A DNA stretch of 64,000 nt from Trichomonas tenax (lineage: Eukaryota > Parabasalia > Trichomonadida > Trichomonadidae), in NCBI GenBank assembly GCA_023091735.1, contig JALKBU010000096.1:1-64000 (forward strand), in the 5' to 3' direction. A program made the translations under genes and the position numbers. Every line of letters begins with the position of its first letter. Position 1 is the first letter of the stretch. Positions 21,681 through 32,128 of this stretch are shown piece after piece. The notes below the pieces were generated by a model, which made no database searches, was not told the origin of the DNA, and saw only the letters and a program-made list of their open reading frames with translations.

Positions 21681-24194
21681 ATGGAAGTCCAAAAAGACAA
21701 CGTTCCTTCAACACGGCGCGTTGTTGCTATGCAACACAGATATGAGCTGTCCCCATACATGGAAGATCCAGCGAAAACGCCGCATTTGGCCGCGACTCCG
21801 AGGAATGATGAAGATTCTTCACCATCTTACGCTGCATGCATTGAAAACGGCACTCGAGAGATAGGCATCGCAATGCTTAGACTGCATCCACCTTCATTGT
21901 CTTTGTATCAGTTCTCAGACACATCGATGTACTCATACTTGAACAGCATTCTTGATGCTTCAAGTCCGAAGAAGATTCTTGTTGTGAGCTCACCTTCCAA
22001 ATCAGTTCTAACGCAAGTAATGATAGATAAATACGATGATTCAATGATTGTAAACATCCCAAGATCCCACTTTTCTGATACTAAAGGAGTAAATATGCTG
22101 AATGAACTTTCAAGCTGCCCAAACGAGATATTCGGCTCAACTCCAGTAAAAAGCAGATATATGTGCATTTCAGCATCCGCTGCTGTTCTCCAATATGCTA
22201 TGATTGAAGAATCTATCCAAATTTATCCTTCCTCATTAAGAACAATCTTTCATACCTTAGATGGTCATATGATGATTGATCCTATCGCTCTTGTGAACTT
22301 CAATATTATCACAGCACCCAAGAATTCACTTCTTAGGCTCCAAATACCAAAGAAGTTATCTGCCGCTCCATCACTCTTTAATCTCCTTGATAGATGTCAA
22401 ACAACATGTGGTGAAAGATTCTTAAGAGCTACAGTTGCCTCTCCGCCAAGCGATCCTAGACATATCGCTCTTAGACATGATTTTGTCAATGAATTGTTGC
22501 TTAATGATGAGATCAGGAAAGAAATTCAGGAATTGCTCAAAGGAATTCAAGACCTTGATCCTATTATTTCATTTTTAGTTACAAAACAAGCAAGGAAGAC
22601 AACACCATCATTTCCATTGGACTGCATCCTGAAATTGATCAAAGTTTGCAAAATAATTGGCGGGTTAAAAGAAGCGCTTTCTAAAATGCAGAATAATCTA
22701 GCCCAAGGACTTCTTGGAGCAATTAATGAAAGCCACATTGAAAGAATTGCTGAAATTTTGTCTGATTTTGTTGATGACGATAATGACAGATACAAAACAG
22801 ATTCAAGCAAATTCCTTTATTGCATTGCTGAAGGAAAATTGGCACTTCTTGACATCACAAGAAAAACTTACGAAAGAACGCTCGAGCAAATATTCCATTT
22901 TCCTCAAGATATACAAGACAAATATGGAATCAAATGCCAAATCAAGTTCAACAAAACAAGAAGATTCCATATACAAATAAGAAAATCAGATGTTGTGAAG
23001 AAATCAAATTCAAGTGGCCCAATAGTCCTTTCTTCATCCAACAATGATGGACTGCCAAGCGAATTCATCTTTTCCACAAAGAGTGAAAACGTCATTTCAT
23101 GCACAACTCAGGATTTGCTCATTCTCAATAAAGCGAACGAGAGTGCAGAATCAGATGCCATTGTTATTGCTCAGAAATTTGCGGAATCAAAGATTGATGC
23201 AATCAGATCATTCATTTCTAGCATCTACTCAGTAAGCGAGGTGATTGGATTTGTTGATACACTTCTTTCATTGTCGATCGTTTCAGGTGAAATGAAATCA
23301 TTTTCAAGACCAAAGCTGAATTCTAACTCTCTAAGCCTCTTGAATGCAAGACATCCAATACTGGAAAGATTGTACCAGAACAATATCGCAGATGATATAT
23401 CGAAGCTAACTCTTGGAATCAATGCAAAAGCAGAATTCATTCCATCTTCGATTTCACTGACACCTGTCAAAAAGATGACAATACTAAGTGGAGTGAATGC
23501 AAGTGGAAAGAGCACTCTTCTACAAACAGTTTGTCTTTGTACAATAATGTCTCAATGTGGATGCTTCGTTCCTTGCGATGAGATGAATATTCCAATCATT
23601 AAGTCTATCTTTGTCAAATGCACATCGCCAGCTGATTATATCGAAAGTGGTACTTCATCATTCAAGCGAGAGATGATGGAATTGTCAAATATTGCGACAC
23701 ATTCTGATTCCAACTCATTGGTATTAATCGATGAACCTTGTGCAAGCACAAGTTCAACTGATGGATCTGCTCTTGCATGGGTTCTATGTGAGAAACTCTT
23801 GATCAATAAATCGTTCTCGATAATTTCGACGCATTTTCGAGAACTCGAGATGCTATCTCAAACATACAACAATGTCCAAACGAATCAAATGCAAGCTGAA
23901 GTCGGATCTGATGGAAGATTTATCTATAGGTACAAAGTAGCTGATGGCTCTCTAAGCGAAAATGCTTACGGAATAAGATCTGCTGAAGGTATTCTTCCAG
24001 CTGACGTTATTTCTCATGCCAGACTTATCTATGACAACATTGCAAAGCCAAGGACAACTGGTGCTATGACTCAAGGAAAGAATGCTGCTGCAACTTTGAT
24101 TCAAAGGATCATGAATCTTAAAGACACAAGTCTCGACGATGATGGCCTGAGAGCATGCTTGATTTCCATGAAGAAGAGATGCTCAATCAAATAA
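21681..24194 (+). CDS. MSH4: MutS-family protein, best matched to meiotic MSH4
   Basis: The 837-residue protein lacks the N-terminal mismatch-recognition domain. It begins with a connector segment typical of MSH4 (GTREIGIAMLRLHPP, then LYQFSDTSMY), followed by lever/clamp helices (LLDRCQTTCGERFLRA, RHDFVNELL). The C-terminal ABC-type ATPase has Walker A GVNASGKST at about 604-612, the SGTSSFKREMMELS signature region, Walker B LVLIDEP at about 681-687 and an ISTHFRELE His switch. MSH4 pairs with MSH5 to stabilise meiotic crossover intermediates and does not repair mismatches. Two motifs differ from consensus: Walker A has GVNASGKS for GPNMSGKS, and after Walker B there is CASTSSTDG for LGRGTSTFDG. 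MSH5 is the alternative, but the N-terminal motif favours MSH4. The gene is intact, in a species not known to have sex. Confidence 0.78.
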   Translation: MEVQKDNVPSTRRVVAMQHRYELSPYMEDPAKTPHLAATPRNDEDSSPSYAACIENGTREIGIAMLRLHPPSLSLYQFSDTSMYSYLNSILDASSPKKILVVSSPSKSVLTQVMIDKYDDSMIVNIPRSHFSDTKGVNMLNELSSCPNEIFGSTPVKSRYMCISASAAVLQYAMIEESIQIYPSSLRTIFHTLDGHMMIDPIALVNFNIITAPKNSLLRLQIPKKLSAAPSLFNLLDRCQTTCGERFLRATVASPPSDPRHIALRHDFVNELLLNDEIRKEIQELLKGIQDLDPIISFLVTKQARKTTPSFPLDCILKLIKVCKIIGGLKEALSKMQNNLAQGLLGAINESHIERIAEILSDFVDDDNDRYKTDSSKFLYCIAEGKLALLDITRKTYERTLEQIFHFPQDIQDKYGIKCQIKFNKTRRFHIQIRKSDVVKKSNSSGPIVLSSSNNDGLPSEFIFSTKSENVISCTTQDLLILNKANESAESDAIVIAQKFAESKIDAIRSFISSIYSVSEVIGFVDTLLSLSIVSGEMKSFSRPKLNSNSLSLLNARHPILERLYQNNIADDISKLTLGINAKAEFIPSSISLTPVKKMTILSGVNASGKSTLLQTVCLCTIMSQCGCFVPCDEMNIPIIKSIFVKCTSPADYIESGTSSFKREMMELSNIATHSDSNSLVLIDEPCASTSSTDGSALAWVLCEKLLINKSFSIISTHFRELEMLSQTYNNVQTNQMQAEVGSDGRFIYRYKVADGSLSENAYGIRSAEGILPADVISHARLIYDNIAKPRTTGAMTQGKNAAATLIQRIMNLKDTSLDDDGLRACLISMKKRCSIK

Positions 24195-24407
24195 CATTAT
24201 TCTCGATTTTTATAATGTGATTTTGGTTTTAAATTATTTTTTTGGGTAATCTCAACAGCAAGTTATATAGTGTTTAAAGAACAATATGTTAAAGTTGAAC
24301 TCTTATTGCTGCGACTGTTAAATTTAACAGACCAAACAAACTTCAATAATTGAAAAAAATAATGATACTTTTTTGCAAAATTTGGCAAAAAGTGATATTT
24401 TTTTACA

Positions 24408-26312
24408 ATGATTCTGTTTTTAGTTTTCTTAGAACTTAACGAACAAATTCCAATAGAAAACGCAGCATCAACCCAATTTATACCCGTTCCCGATCCTCAA
24501 ACAGAGTCAGTACCCAATGAAAAACAATTTTCTAGACTTTATGATTCGATTCCAAATAAAATTAAATCGGAATTAGGCCTTAAGAAAGTCGAAGAAATCA
24601 ATAATCTCTTCAATATGTCACATAAATCCCGATTTGGAAAATTAATGAATCGAATTCATGAACAATATAACATTAAAAACGACAAATATCAAATCTCAAT
24701 GGAAGAGATTACAACTATGGCGCTCGAAATTTTTCAGCAAATACCTAAACTTAATAAAATCGATCAATTATTACTTATTCGCGACATCGTTAACGAAATA
24801 ATGAATCTTTTCGATGAACCAGAACAAAAAGCGTTTTATGATGAAAATTTGTTCAGTAAAACATCAAGAAGATCTTTAGATTTTATTGATGATTTAAATG
24901 ACGGTTTACTTTCTGGTTGCCAGAACACTGGACCAGAACACCCATCAAATATTGATATGGGCACATTTATGACGATTAGTAAAACAATGGTTGAATTTGC
25001 ATTACGTTTTACAAGTGTTGGAAATGTAACTCAAGCATTGGATAACCACTACAAATCTAAATTCGGACGAGCAATTAGCAGAATTCATTCCATCAATGAA
25101 ACAATTCTAAATTTGAGTCAAGTGGAAGTTTTGGATATTATCGAAGAAGTTGTTGAATTCAGTGTCATGAAGTATTCTCAAAAGGTCATTGTTATTCGTG
25201 ACTATTCCAGCGCGATTTTGGAGCTCTTTAATATTAAAAGCGAGAACCCAATTAAAGATGTCATAGATTTATTTAAGTTCAATTATACTAACAAATACAC
25301 TCAAGCAAAAGACTATACTTCTAACATCAACTTCACAGATAAATACAATCAAGCCAAAGAATATATTGCCAATATTAATTTCACTGATAAATACACCCAA
25401 GCAATCGATTACGCTTCGAGTATCAATATCACCGAAAAATACAATCAAGCAATAGAGTATGCTTCAAATATTAGCATTACAGAAAAATATAACCAAGCAA
25501 AAAAATACGCATCAAGTATCAATGTCACTGACAAATATAATCAAGCGAAAGAATACATCAATTCAACACGTGGTATGATTTATGATTTGCCAACTGAAGA
25601 ATCAAAATTATTCCATTATTTAAGAATCAACTCATATATAATGCAAAGAATCCTCCACATTATTATTTACAAACTGAAGTTCAAATTTGGTGTCAAGAAA
25701 TATGATAATGTTCTTAGGTTATTGCTAATCACACGCAAATCAAAATTTGGTCAATTGATGGATAAGAATCAAAGAAATTCAGCGTGTGAACTTCAAATAA
25801 CACCTGATGAAGCATTAGAATGCTTAGAAGAGTTTGTTCAATTCTTTGGAAAAATGAGCCCTGATAGCAGAATGGTTTTACTCAGAGACGTCGCAATATG
25901 TTTATTCAGATCTTTTATAGGTTGGAATCAACAAAAGGAAGAGTCAGATGGAATGTTTTATAATATGAACATCAGCGGATTAATACAATCAGGCAAAGAA
26001 TATTATAACAATTTCAATATTGCAGATACATATCAGAAATCAAAAGAATATGTGCAAGGTATCGATCTCGCTGACAAAGTCGAAAAAGCAAAAGAATATG
26101 TTAAGAATATAAATGTCGAAGAAAAGTATGAAAAAGCGAAAGAATATGTTGAGAGTTTAAACGTTGGTGAAAAATATGAAAAAGCAAAAGAATATGTTAA
26201 GAATATAAATGTCGAAGAAAAATATAAAAAAGCAAAAGAATATGTTAAGAATATAAATGTCGGTGAAAAGTCTGAAAAAGCAAAGAAGTATTTCTCAAGA
26301 TGGATTCAATAA
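24408..26312 (+). CDS. Secreted-looking protein with three copies of an unfamiliar domain and two 16-residue repeat arrays
   Basis: The 634-residue frame starts with a short hydrophobic leader (MILFLVFLEL), possibly a signal peptide. Three diverged copies of a helical domain of about 60 residues lie at about 73-136, 216-275 and 443-505. Each has K-S-[KR]-F-G-x-L/I-x-x-R/K near its start, an acidic E-x-[IV]-x-x-E/x-E-F/I-V helix, and a [VL]-[IL]-R-D-x-x-x-x-[IL]-[FM] end. Between the second and third copies sit six hexadecapeptides (293-388, consensus INFTDKYNQAKEYASN). After the third come about seven more (523-630, consensus INVEEKYEKAKEYVKN). The repeats are amphipathic with Tyr and Ala at fixed places and should form long helices. 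I know no family with this layout. There is no C-terminal membrane helix, so it may be secreted. Confidence 0.8.
   Translation: MILFLVFLELNEQIPIENAASTQFIPVPDPQTESVPNEKQFSRLYDSIPNKIKSELGLKKVEEINNLFNMSHKSRFGKLMNRIHEQYNIKNDKYQISMEEITTMALEIFQQIPKLNKIDQLLLIRDIVNEIMNLFDEPEQKAFYDENLFSKTSRRSLDFIDDLNDGLLSGCQNTGPEHPSNIDMGTFMTISKTMVEFALRFTSVGNVTQALDNHYKSKFGRAISRIHSINETILNLSQVEVLDIIEEVVEFSVMKYSQKVIVIRDYSSAILELFNIKSENPIKDVIDLFKFNYTNKYTQAKDYTSNINFTDKYNQAKEYIANINFTDKYTQAIDYASSINITEKYNQAIEYASNISITEKYNQAKKYASSINVTDKYNQAKEYINSTRGMIYDLPTEESKLFHYLRINSYIMQRILHIIIYKLKFKFGVKKYDNVLRLLLITRKSKFGQLMDKNQRNSACELQITPDEALECLEEFVQFFGKMSPDSRMVLLRDVAICLFRSFIGWNQQKEESDGMFYNMNISGLIQSGKEYYNNFNIADTYQKSKEYVQGIDLADKVEKAKEYVKNINVEEKYEKAKEYVESLNVGEKYEKAKEYVKNINVEEKYKKAKEYVKNINVGEKSEKAKKYFSRWIQ
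25284..25571 (+). repeat. Hexadecapeptide repeat array 1 (6 x 48 bp)
   Basis: Six in-frame 48-bp units coding 16 residues each, for example FTDKYNQAKEYIANIN and VTDKYNQAKEYINSTR. The unit length is constant with no indels. The nucleotide sequence has diverged more than the protein, so the pattern is kept by selection on the protein. Confidence 0.9.
25974..26297 (+). repeat. Hexadecapeptide repeat array 2 (about 7 x 48 bp)
   Basis: About seven 48-bp units with the same Tyr/Ala/Lys spacing as array 1. The last four are almost identical at DNA level (AAAGCAAAAGAATATGTTAA recurring), so this array was expanded more recently than array 1. Confidence 0.9.
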
Positions 26313-26497
26313 TACTCAAGATTTCATTATTTCAGCAACATATATAATATGTCATTTTATGTTATATGTTATATTATGATTTATATTAAGAAAGTGTAAA
26401 CACATTTTTACATTGAAACTAATGGATAAACAAAAATAAGAGTTTTGTACTTAAATAAATCTATGCAATATTATGTATTACATAACCTAATATCATT

Positions 26498-27388
26498 TTA
26501 TATTGAAATTATTGTTATTCTTATGTGGCCACTTCCATTATGGTCATATTCTTTCCCTCCAAACGGAGAAGGCATTTCTTCATTTCCGGCATATAAAGTC
26601 ACATTAGTAAAAATCAGCCCACTACTATGATACGAATTATCTTTCATTATATAGTTGTTAGCTGAAACAGATCTTTCATCAATAGCATAAAATCCATCAT
26701 ATCCAGATACATATGATGAACCACCAGCTCCGGATAAAATCTGCCCATTGCCATCACTTCCTGGGCCACCTCCAAAATATCCACATCCACCCCCTGGCGA
26801 TAGTTGAATTCTTGTGCTCGCGTCAACTCCTCTTCCAAATATGCCGGATGTTCCTTGTACATCACCTACAGCATGATGCCCCAATGATCCAAATCCACCT
26901 CTTTTGATCTGACCTCCTTCAGAGATGTTTATTGTTTGTACATACTGAATCCCAGAGAGTCCACCCTGAGATCCATTTCCTCCAATTAATATTCCAGCAT
27001 CTCCTCCTGGAGGACAGTATCCTTTTCAGTATCCTGAACTTCCACCAGAACCTGTAACAATGATTCTCGATTTAAGCGAATCAAATGAATTCCCTGAAAC
27101 CAATCGAATATATGTACAGCCGCCTCCACTTCCAGAATTTATATCACCTGCAGCACCTCCTCCATTGAATGGCCTTGAAGATGTACTAGTTAATCCATGG
27201 TGACCAATGTACAAATAAATTAATTGTAATTTATTAATTTTGATATACCCTGAAACATAGGCTCCTTTGCCGCCTATGGATGAGGATAAATTTATAAATA
27301 AATATTGTTCAGGTTGAAGTGCTAACTCAATTGGACTACAGGTGTTATCATCCACAATGCATGTATTGCTATATCGTGTAGAAATCAT
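26498..27388 (-). pseudogene. Glycine-rich (ALK-type) surface protein gene interrupted by TGA
   Basis: Two minus-strand frames (27388-27026 and the one ending at 26498) are in the same phase and separated by TGA 27026-27028 (GGSSGY-stop-KGYCPPGGDAG). Joined by position only, they match the trichomonad glycine-rich family related to the Gly-rich domain of ALK-type receptors: YVSGYIKI strands, FNGGGAAG, GGGCTYIRLVSG, SRIIVTGSGGSSGY, then repeated Gly-Gly turns and a final GAGGSSYVSGYDG. The usual N-terminal leader and C-terminal membrane helix are not found. The frame upstream of 27388 is closed by TGA. The reading frame is otherwise clean, so the damage is recent. Confidence 0.72.
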
Positions 27389-27925
27389 TCATAGTGCGCA
27401 TCCATGAAATATGAAACATCACTTTAAAAACAGGAATATTTTGAAACAGCTCATTTAAAAATTCTATGAGATTGTTTAAAAATTTTGATAATAAAAAAAT
27501 CAAATTCATGAACTCTGCATTTCTGATCAAATTTGAAGGACAAAATTTCATTTGTTACTTGCTCGGTCCATAAAGCTTTCGTTTATACAATGAAAGAACT
27601 TTTTGAGCTAATTAAGAGAATTATATGTTATTTTCCGAGACATAGAACTTCAATCGAAAAAATAGTTATGCGGTTTTAAATACACTAAAGCTTTTGTTAG
27701 TACAACTATTATAATATTACCTATATTCTATTACAATGAATCAAATTGTTTAATCATGATGACTTGAGGCACGCCTGATTTTTTTTCCTATATCTCCCTT
27801 AAAATCATGAAGATTCTTTTTTGTGTGGCTTAATTTGATAAGTTTATTAAATTGAGAAGAATAACACACAGAGCTTATGTGTGAACACTTGGAATACTTT
27901 TTTTTTTTTAAAAAAAAAAAAAAAG
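27389..27925. other. Intergenic spacer ending in a poly-T/poly-A palindrome
   Basis: There is no gene. At about 27898-27924 a run of T is directly followed by a run of A (each about 13-15 bases), a perfect hairpin-forming dA/dT tract. It directly abuts the solo terminal repeat at 27926. Confidence 0.6.
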
Positions 27926-28205
27926 CATATTTGTGATTAGATTTAACTATTTAACTATTTATCATCGACAATAACATATTTTACGTTAAAAAATGCTATA
28001 CAATGGGAATATATTATAATGAGTAAAGCACATCATGGCAAATCAATGTTTTTGATGCAAGATATATCTAATATTTTAATGAAATATAGACTTTTTTAGC
28101 TAATTCTTTAATATATCATGCACAACATGATTTTGTACATTATGTTTCAATAACTTATCAAAAAGTTAATCCTGTGAGTTAAAAAACGAGTTTCGCCGAC
28201 TTTGT
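27926..28205 (-). repeat. Solo copy of the terminal repeat of the Polinton at the right edge (inverted)
   Basis: By direct reading, the reverse complement of this 280-bp block matches 63256-63535 with only scattered differences and small indels. At 63 kb the same block directly precedes a DNA polymerase B remnant. Here neither flank has element genes, so it is a solo terminal repeat or a cut-down copy. The shared end sequence is ACAAAGTCGGCGAAACTCG. Confidence 0.8.
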
Positions 28206-30630
28206 CTATCAACTTTAGATAAGCAGATTTCAAATATAACGTACAACTGAGTAATTTTCAAATAAATTATACAATTGAACTTACTACACTAAGCAAGTTC
28301 AATGCTATCATTTCCATTTTCCAAATTTGCTTGTATCTAAAAATGCTCAGTTAGTTTTATAATTATAAAATATTGCAAAAACTCAAGAATTTACGAATAA
28401 CGTTACGATTTACGCATGTCGAAAAAGCGGTGATGTGTGTGAAAGCGATTACAATTTTAAATCAGTCATTTGATCCTAATTTAAATATGGATCTGAATGG
28501 AATAGTTTAAGGGGAATCACAACATTTCTGTGAAAAATGTACGTTAGTTTTTAATTTCCATACTTTCAATGATTTTTAGAGTTATCAATGGAGATATCCC
28601 TCTAATCAATGTCACGCTAGTGTTTTGTCGTTCAAGGATGTACAAATTCTTCAATTTTCTTGCAATGCAATCACACACAAAGCATCAGCGGTGAACAAGC
28701 CAGAAATTCGAAGCTGCACTTCGCGCCATATGGTTGTTGACTGTTGATGCTATCGAGGCTCGATCAGATTTAAATTACTCGGCTTCCATTTACAAATTTA
28801 CATTTTCTACGACTATCTGGAATTTTCTGGGACACCAGATGAAGCGGCAACTTTGTAGAATCGTAGAAAATGCGACAAATCGAAATCTTTCACTTTTCGA
28901 TCTCCATTTACTGCTTTAGCGGTCTAATAGCATGACAAACAGATAATCCATGGACATCAGTTTGCTATTCTATTAGATAAATGAAGCTATCTACGATCTC
29001 TAATTATCCGTTATTAAATCTCATCGAAAACGATCAATTTCTGGTACAAATTCTCCAGATATTCACAATTCTGGAGAGGTTGTGCTATAAATTACTCGTT
29101 TTTGATGGTATTTTATTTTTTTATGAAAATTATCGACTTCTGATAATTGAAAAGATGATATTTCATTAAACAACATTTACATAATCAAAATATGCTCTAA
29201 TTGATTACATATTGCTTTAATATTTATTGAAGATTATAATATCTTTGGAAATGAAGTTTTTCTAGTTCATTTCCTACAATATACCGATGTTTCGGATGAA
29301 GTGAAGTAGAAACACATTATTTTCAAAGATATTTGTTCTTAATTTCAAGTATTATGAATCAAATTTATAGCATTTTCTTGGTTCAGATTCGAATGCACTT
29401 GCAGCTGAGCTACTGTAAACAACGTTTTCATAAAAAACATTACTTTTTCTTCATTCTGTTGGATTTTAGCGGAATCAGTAGATTTAGATCCAGTATTTCC
29501 GAGTAAATACAAAAGTTAACCACTTGGATTGAAGTATAGCTGTTTTTACTTATTTTTTAAGATTGATTTTCCAGATTGACTTTTTAAAGTGTGCATAATA
29601 CCTCTAATAGCGCAATATCACCAATGAATATACAAAGCAAATAGTTATTAAGTGTAAAAAGCACACAGACACTTCTATGTCGTGAGAAATTGACATAATG
29701 TTAATTTATATCCGAAACATTGATGACGTTGCATTCGATGCAGAAAGGTGTTCTATGTATCAAGTATTATATTATCACATGTATCACTAGGATAATATGT
29801 ATTGTTACCTAATGGAAATCTAATTAAACATAGGTTTAGGCCTGTAGATTCAGTTTAATGTTCTCATTCTTCTTGCCATTTTATATAAAAAGTTTAATTT
29901 TTATTTGAATATGGAGCGTTTAGAAATACAACACAAGCACAATTCGAACATACAGGATATAGAAATAATGATTATATGTTAAATCAAGTCATATCACAGC
30001 TTTAGATTCTAGACTTCAATCAAATCACTTAAAGCATATGACATTTCATCCAATTCCTAGACTATAAATCACATCCACATATACGCATATATAATATGCT
30101 AATTATATTTGCATTTTACTAAATAATGAATCAATAAATAAATTATATCCTTCTCACTTATTTTAAAGTCATCTATCTCTTTTGATTATGTTTATAAATA
30201 TGATGTACACAATTATATACTATTCAGAATCTCAATATATCTTCTATGCAATCATTTGATAATTGTCATTAAACTCGACTTGATTTGTTAATGAAGAACA
30301 CAGTGAACAACAATAACTACATTTGTAAGCTAGCTAATCACCTATTTATACATCCAAATCACAAGATTCTAGCTAGATATTTTTCAATAACCATAATAAA
30401 AATATACAATTGATACTCATATTCAAATATGTTGTGCTCTATCAGTATGGCTATGAGGTAGTTGCATTCATCAAACCATAACACAAACTTTTTTCGATAA
30501 TTTTGATCATTTTTCGTTTAAGGTTCTCTATCGTAATAAAATCCGCACTTTTCGCGACGATAGAAAAAAAATCCGGCGTGCCTCTTTTCACCACATAAAT
30601 AGCGTTAATTTGGGTCTGAAAATGATGACT
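28206..30630. other. Gene-poor AT-rich region
   Basis: About 2.4 kb with no supported gene. Short open frames at 28734-28919 and 28981-29169 have no domain or codon bias. A weak inverted repeat (CATTTTCTACGA / TCGTAGAAAATG) lies at about 28798-28872. Confidence 0.55.
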
Positions 30631-30655
30631 TTGTAAAGTGGATATGTCAAAAGTA

Positions 30656-30824
30656 ATTGAGATGAAAATGCGGTTTTGGCTAGGTGCTTTGACACATAAA
30701 ATCGTCATATTGGCAAAAAGATTGAGAGTATTTTGCGGTTTTGTTATGAAAAAAAACAGAATTTGACATTGTAAAGTCAGATTGTGAAGGAATATTGAGG
30801 GTAAATAGCGGTTTTGGTTAGGTG
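30656..30824 (+). promoter_or_regulatory. Three imperfect upstream repeats of the eL8 gene
   Basis: ATTGAG followed about 8-9 bases later by GCGGTTTTG occurs at 30656, 30721 and 30794. In the first and third copies the core is longer (GCGGTTTTGGYTAGGTG at 30670-30686 and 30808-30824). Spacing is 65-73 bp. The last copy ends 41 bp before the ribosomal-protein ATG, so this may be a binding-site array for that gene. Confidence 0.45.
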
Positions 30825-30865
30825 TATTACTATCGTCCTTGCCACTGGCTCGACCTTTTTGAATT

Positions 30866-31600
30866 ATGGCTCGCAAGGCTATACGTTCCGCCCCAGAGAA
30901 AGTCATCGAGGACAAGGACATCGTCAAGCAGGAGTTCCTCTTTGCTGAGGAAGCTGCCCCAGTTGCTGCTGACAAGACAGCCAACGTCCAGTTCCCGAAG
31001 TACGTCCAACTCCAGCGCCAACGCCGCATCCTCATGAAGCGCCTGAAGGTCCCACCCCCGGTGAACCACTTCAACCACACACTCGACAAGGCTGCCGCTG
31101 TCCAGGTATTCAAGTTCCTCGAGAAGTACAGACCAGAGACAAAGGCTGAGAAGAAGCTCCGCAACAAGGAGGACGCTGAGAAGGCCAAGAAGGACCTTAA
31201 GGTTGCTGGCTCTGGCAACAAGAAGGCACTCGTCCAGGGTGTTAAGAACGTCACAGCTGCCATCGAATCCAAGAAGGCTCAGCTCGTCATCATCGCTCAC
31301 GATGTCGACCCAATCGAACTCGTCATCTGGATGCCAGCTCTCTGCCGCAACCTCGAAATCCCATACTGCATTGTCAAGAGCAAGTCCCGCCTCGGCCAGA
31401 TTGTTGGCATGAAGACATGCTCCTGCGTTGCTCTCTCCGAAGTCAAGCCAGAAGACCGCGCCGCCTTCTCCAAGATCATCGACACAGTCAACTCCGGCTT
31501 CCTTGCTCATTACAAGGAGGAGATGCACCAGTGGGGTGGTGGTGAGCTCTCTGAGAAGACAATCGAGAAGCTCCGTGCTCAGGGCAAGCTCCATGAGTAA
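30866..31600 (+). CDS. RPL7A: 60S ribosomal protein eL8 (L7a)
   Basis: The 244-residue protein is the eukaryotic L7a/eL8 of the large ribosomal subunit. The N-terminal extension contains the conserved PKYVQLQRQRRIL block at about 44-57. The L7Ae RNA-binding fold follows, with KKALVQGVKNVTAAIE and the strand LVIIAHDVDPIELV, then LCRNLEIPYCIV and SRLGQIVG, which bind the kink-turn. The length agrees with eL8 from other eukaryotes. Codon use is strongly biased to C-ending and GAG/AAG codons, as expected for one of the most expressed genes, and differs sharply from the AT-rich surface genes. A CCTTTTTGAATT sequence immediately before the ATG resembles the pyrimidine-rich core-promoter motif described in trichomonads. 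Confidence 0.97.
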   Translation: MARKAIRSAPEKVIEDKDIVKQEFLFAEEAAPVAADKTANVQFPKYVQLQRQRRILMKRLKVPPPVNHFNHTLDKAAAVQVFKFLEKYRPETKAEKKLRNKEDAEKAKKDLKVAGSGNKKALVQGVKNVTAAIESKKAQLVIIAHDVDPIELVIWMPALCRNLEIPYCIVKSKSRLGQIVGMKTCSCVALSEVKPEDRAAFSKIIDTVNSGFLAHYKEEMHQWGGGELSEKTIEKLRAQGKLHE

Positions 31601-32128
31601 ATCAAATTCATAATATGACGATTTATAAAGTATTTATTACATTCTCTTTAAATACTTGTTTCTTTTTAATCTTTCTCAGCTCTTTAAAAATATTAATTTT
31701 GATAACACCAAGAAGCCTTTGAGCTCATATGTGCATTATAATACTCTTCAGCCCAAAGACTGATTTTATTAATGACAGTTGATAGAAGATAATATTATAA
31801 ATTATCTCGTCATTTTGTTCTTTAAAATATGGTAACTCCGCTTTAGATTGATAACATGAAATGCTTTAGTCTCCATTAAGTATAAAACTTAAAAGATAAT
31901 AATTATTATTCACTATTTGATAGAATTGCAATGATTTCAAAACTATAATGTAAAAGTAATGGCAATTCTAATGGCATTAAGCGTAATCTATTAGGCTTTA
32001 AATACAAAACAAATAAACAAAAAACATAAAAGAAGGAAATTAATTGCTTAGCAACCAGAGCAACTATAATGGTACTGGTGCAGAGCGTGATTTCGAATAA
32101 ATACAAATTTTGAATTTAAATTATTTGA
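31601..32128. other. Intergenic spacer
   Basis: About 530 bp between convergent genes, AT-rich. I see no gene. Confidence 0.6.

Noticed and set aside
27861..27871. ATAACACACAG, similar to the trichomonad intron 3' splice motif (ACTAACACACAG)
   Set aside because: No GTATGT-type donor and no coding sequence on either side. No intron is supported anywhere in the window.
30451..31594. Long minus-strand open frames across and before eL8
   Set aside because: They are antisense shadows of the strongly codon-biased eL8 gene and have no domain of their own.
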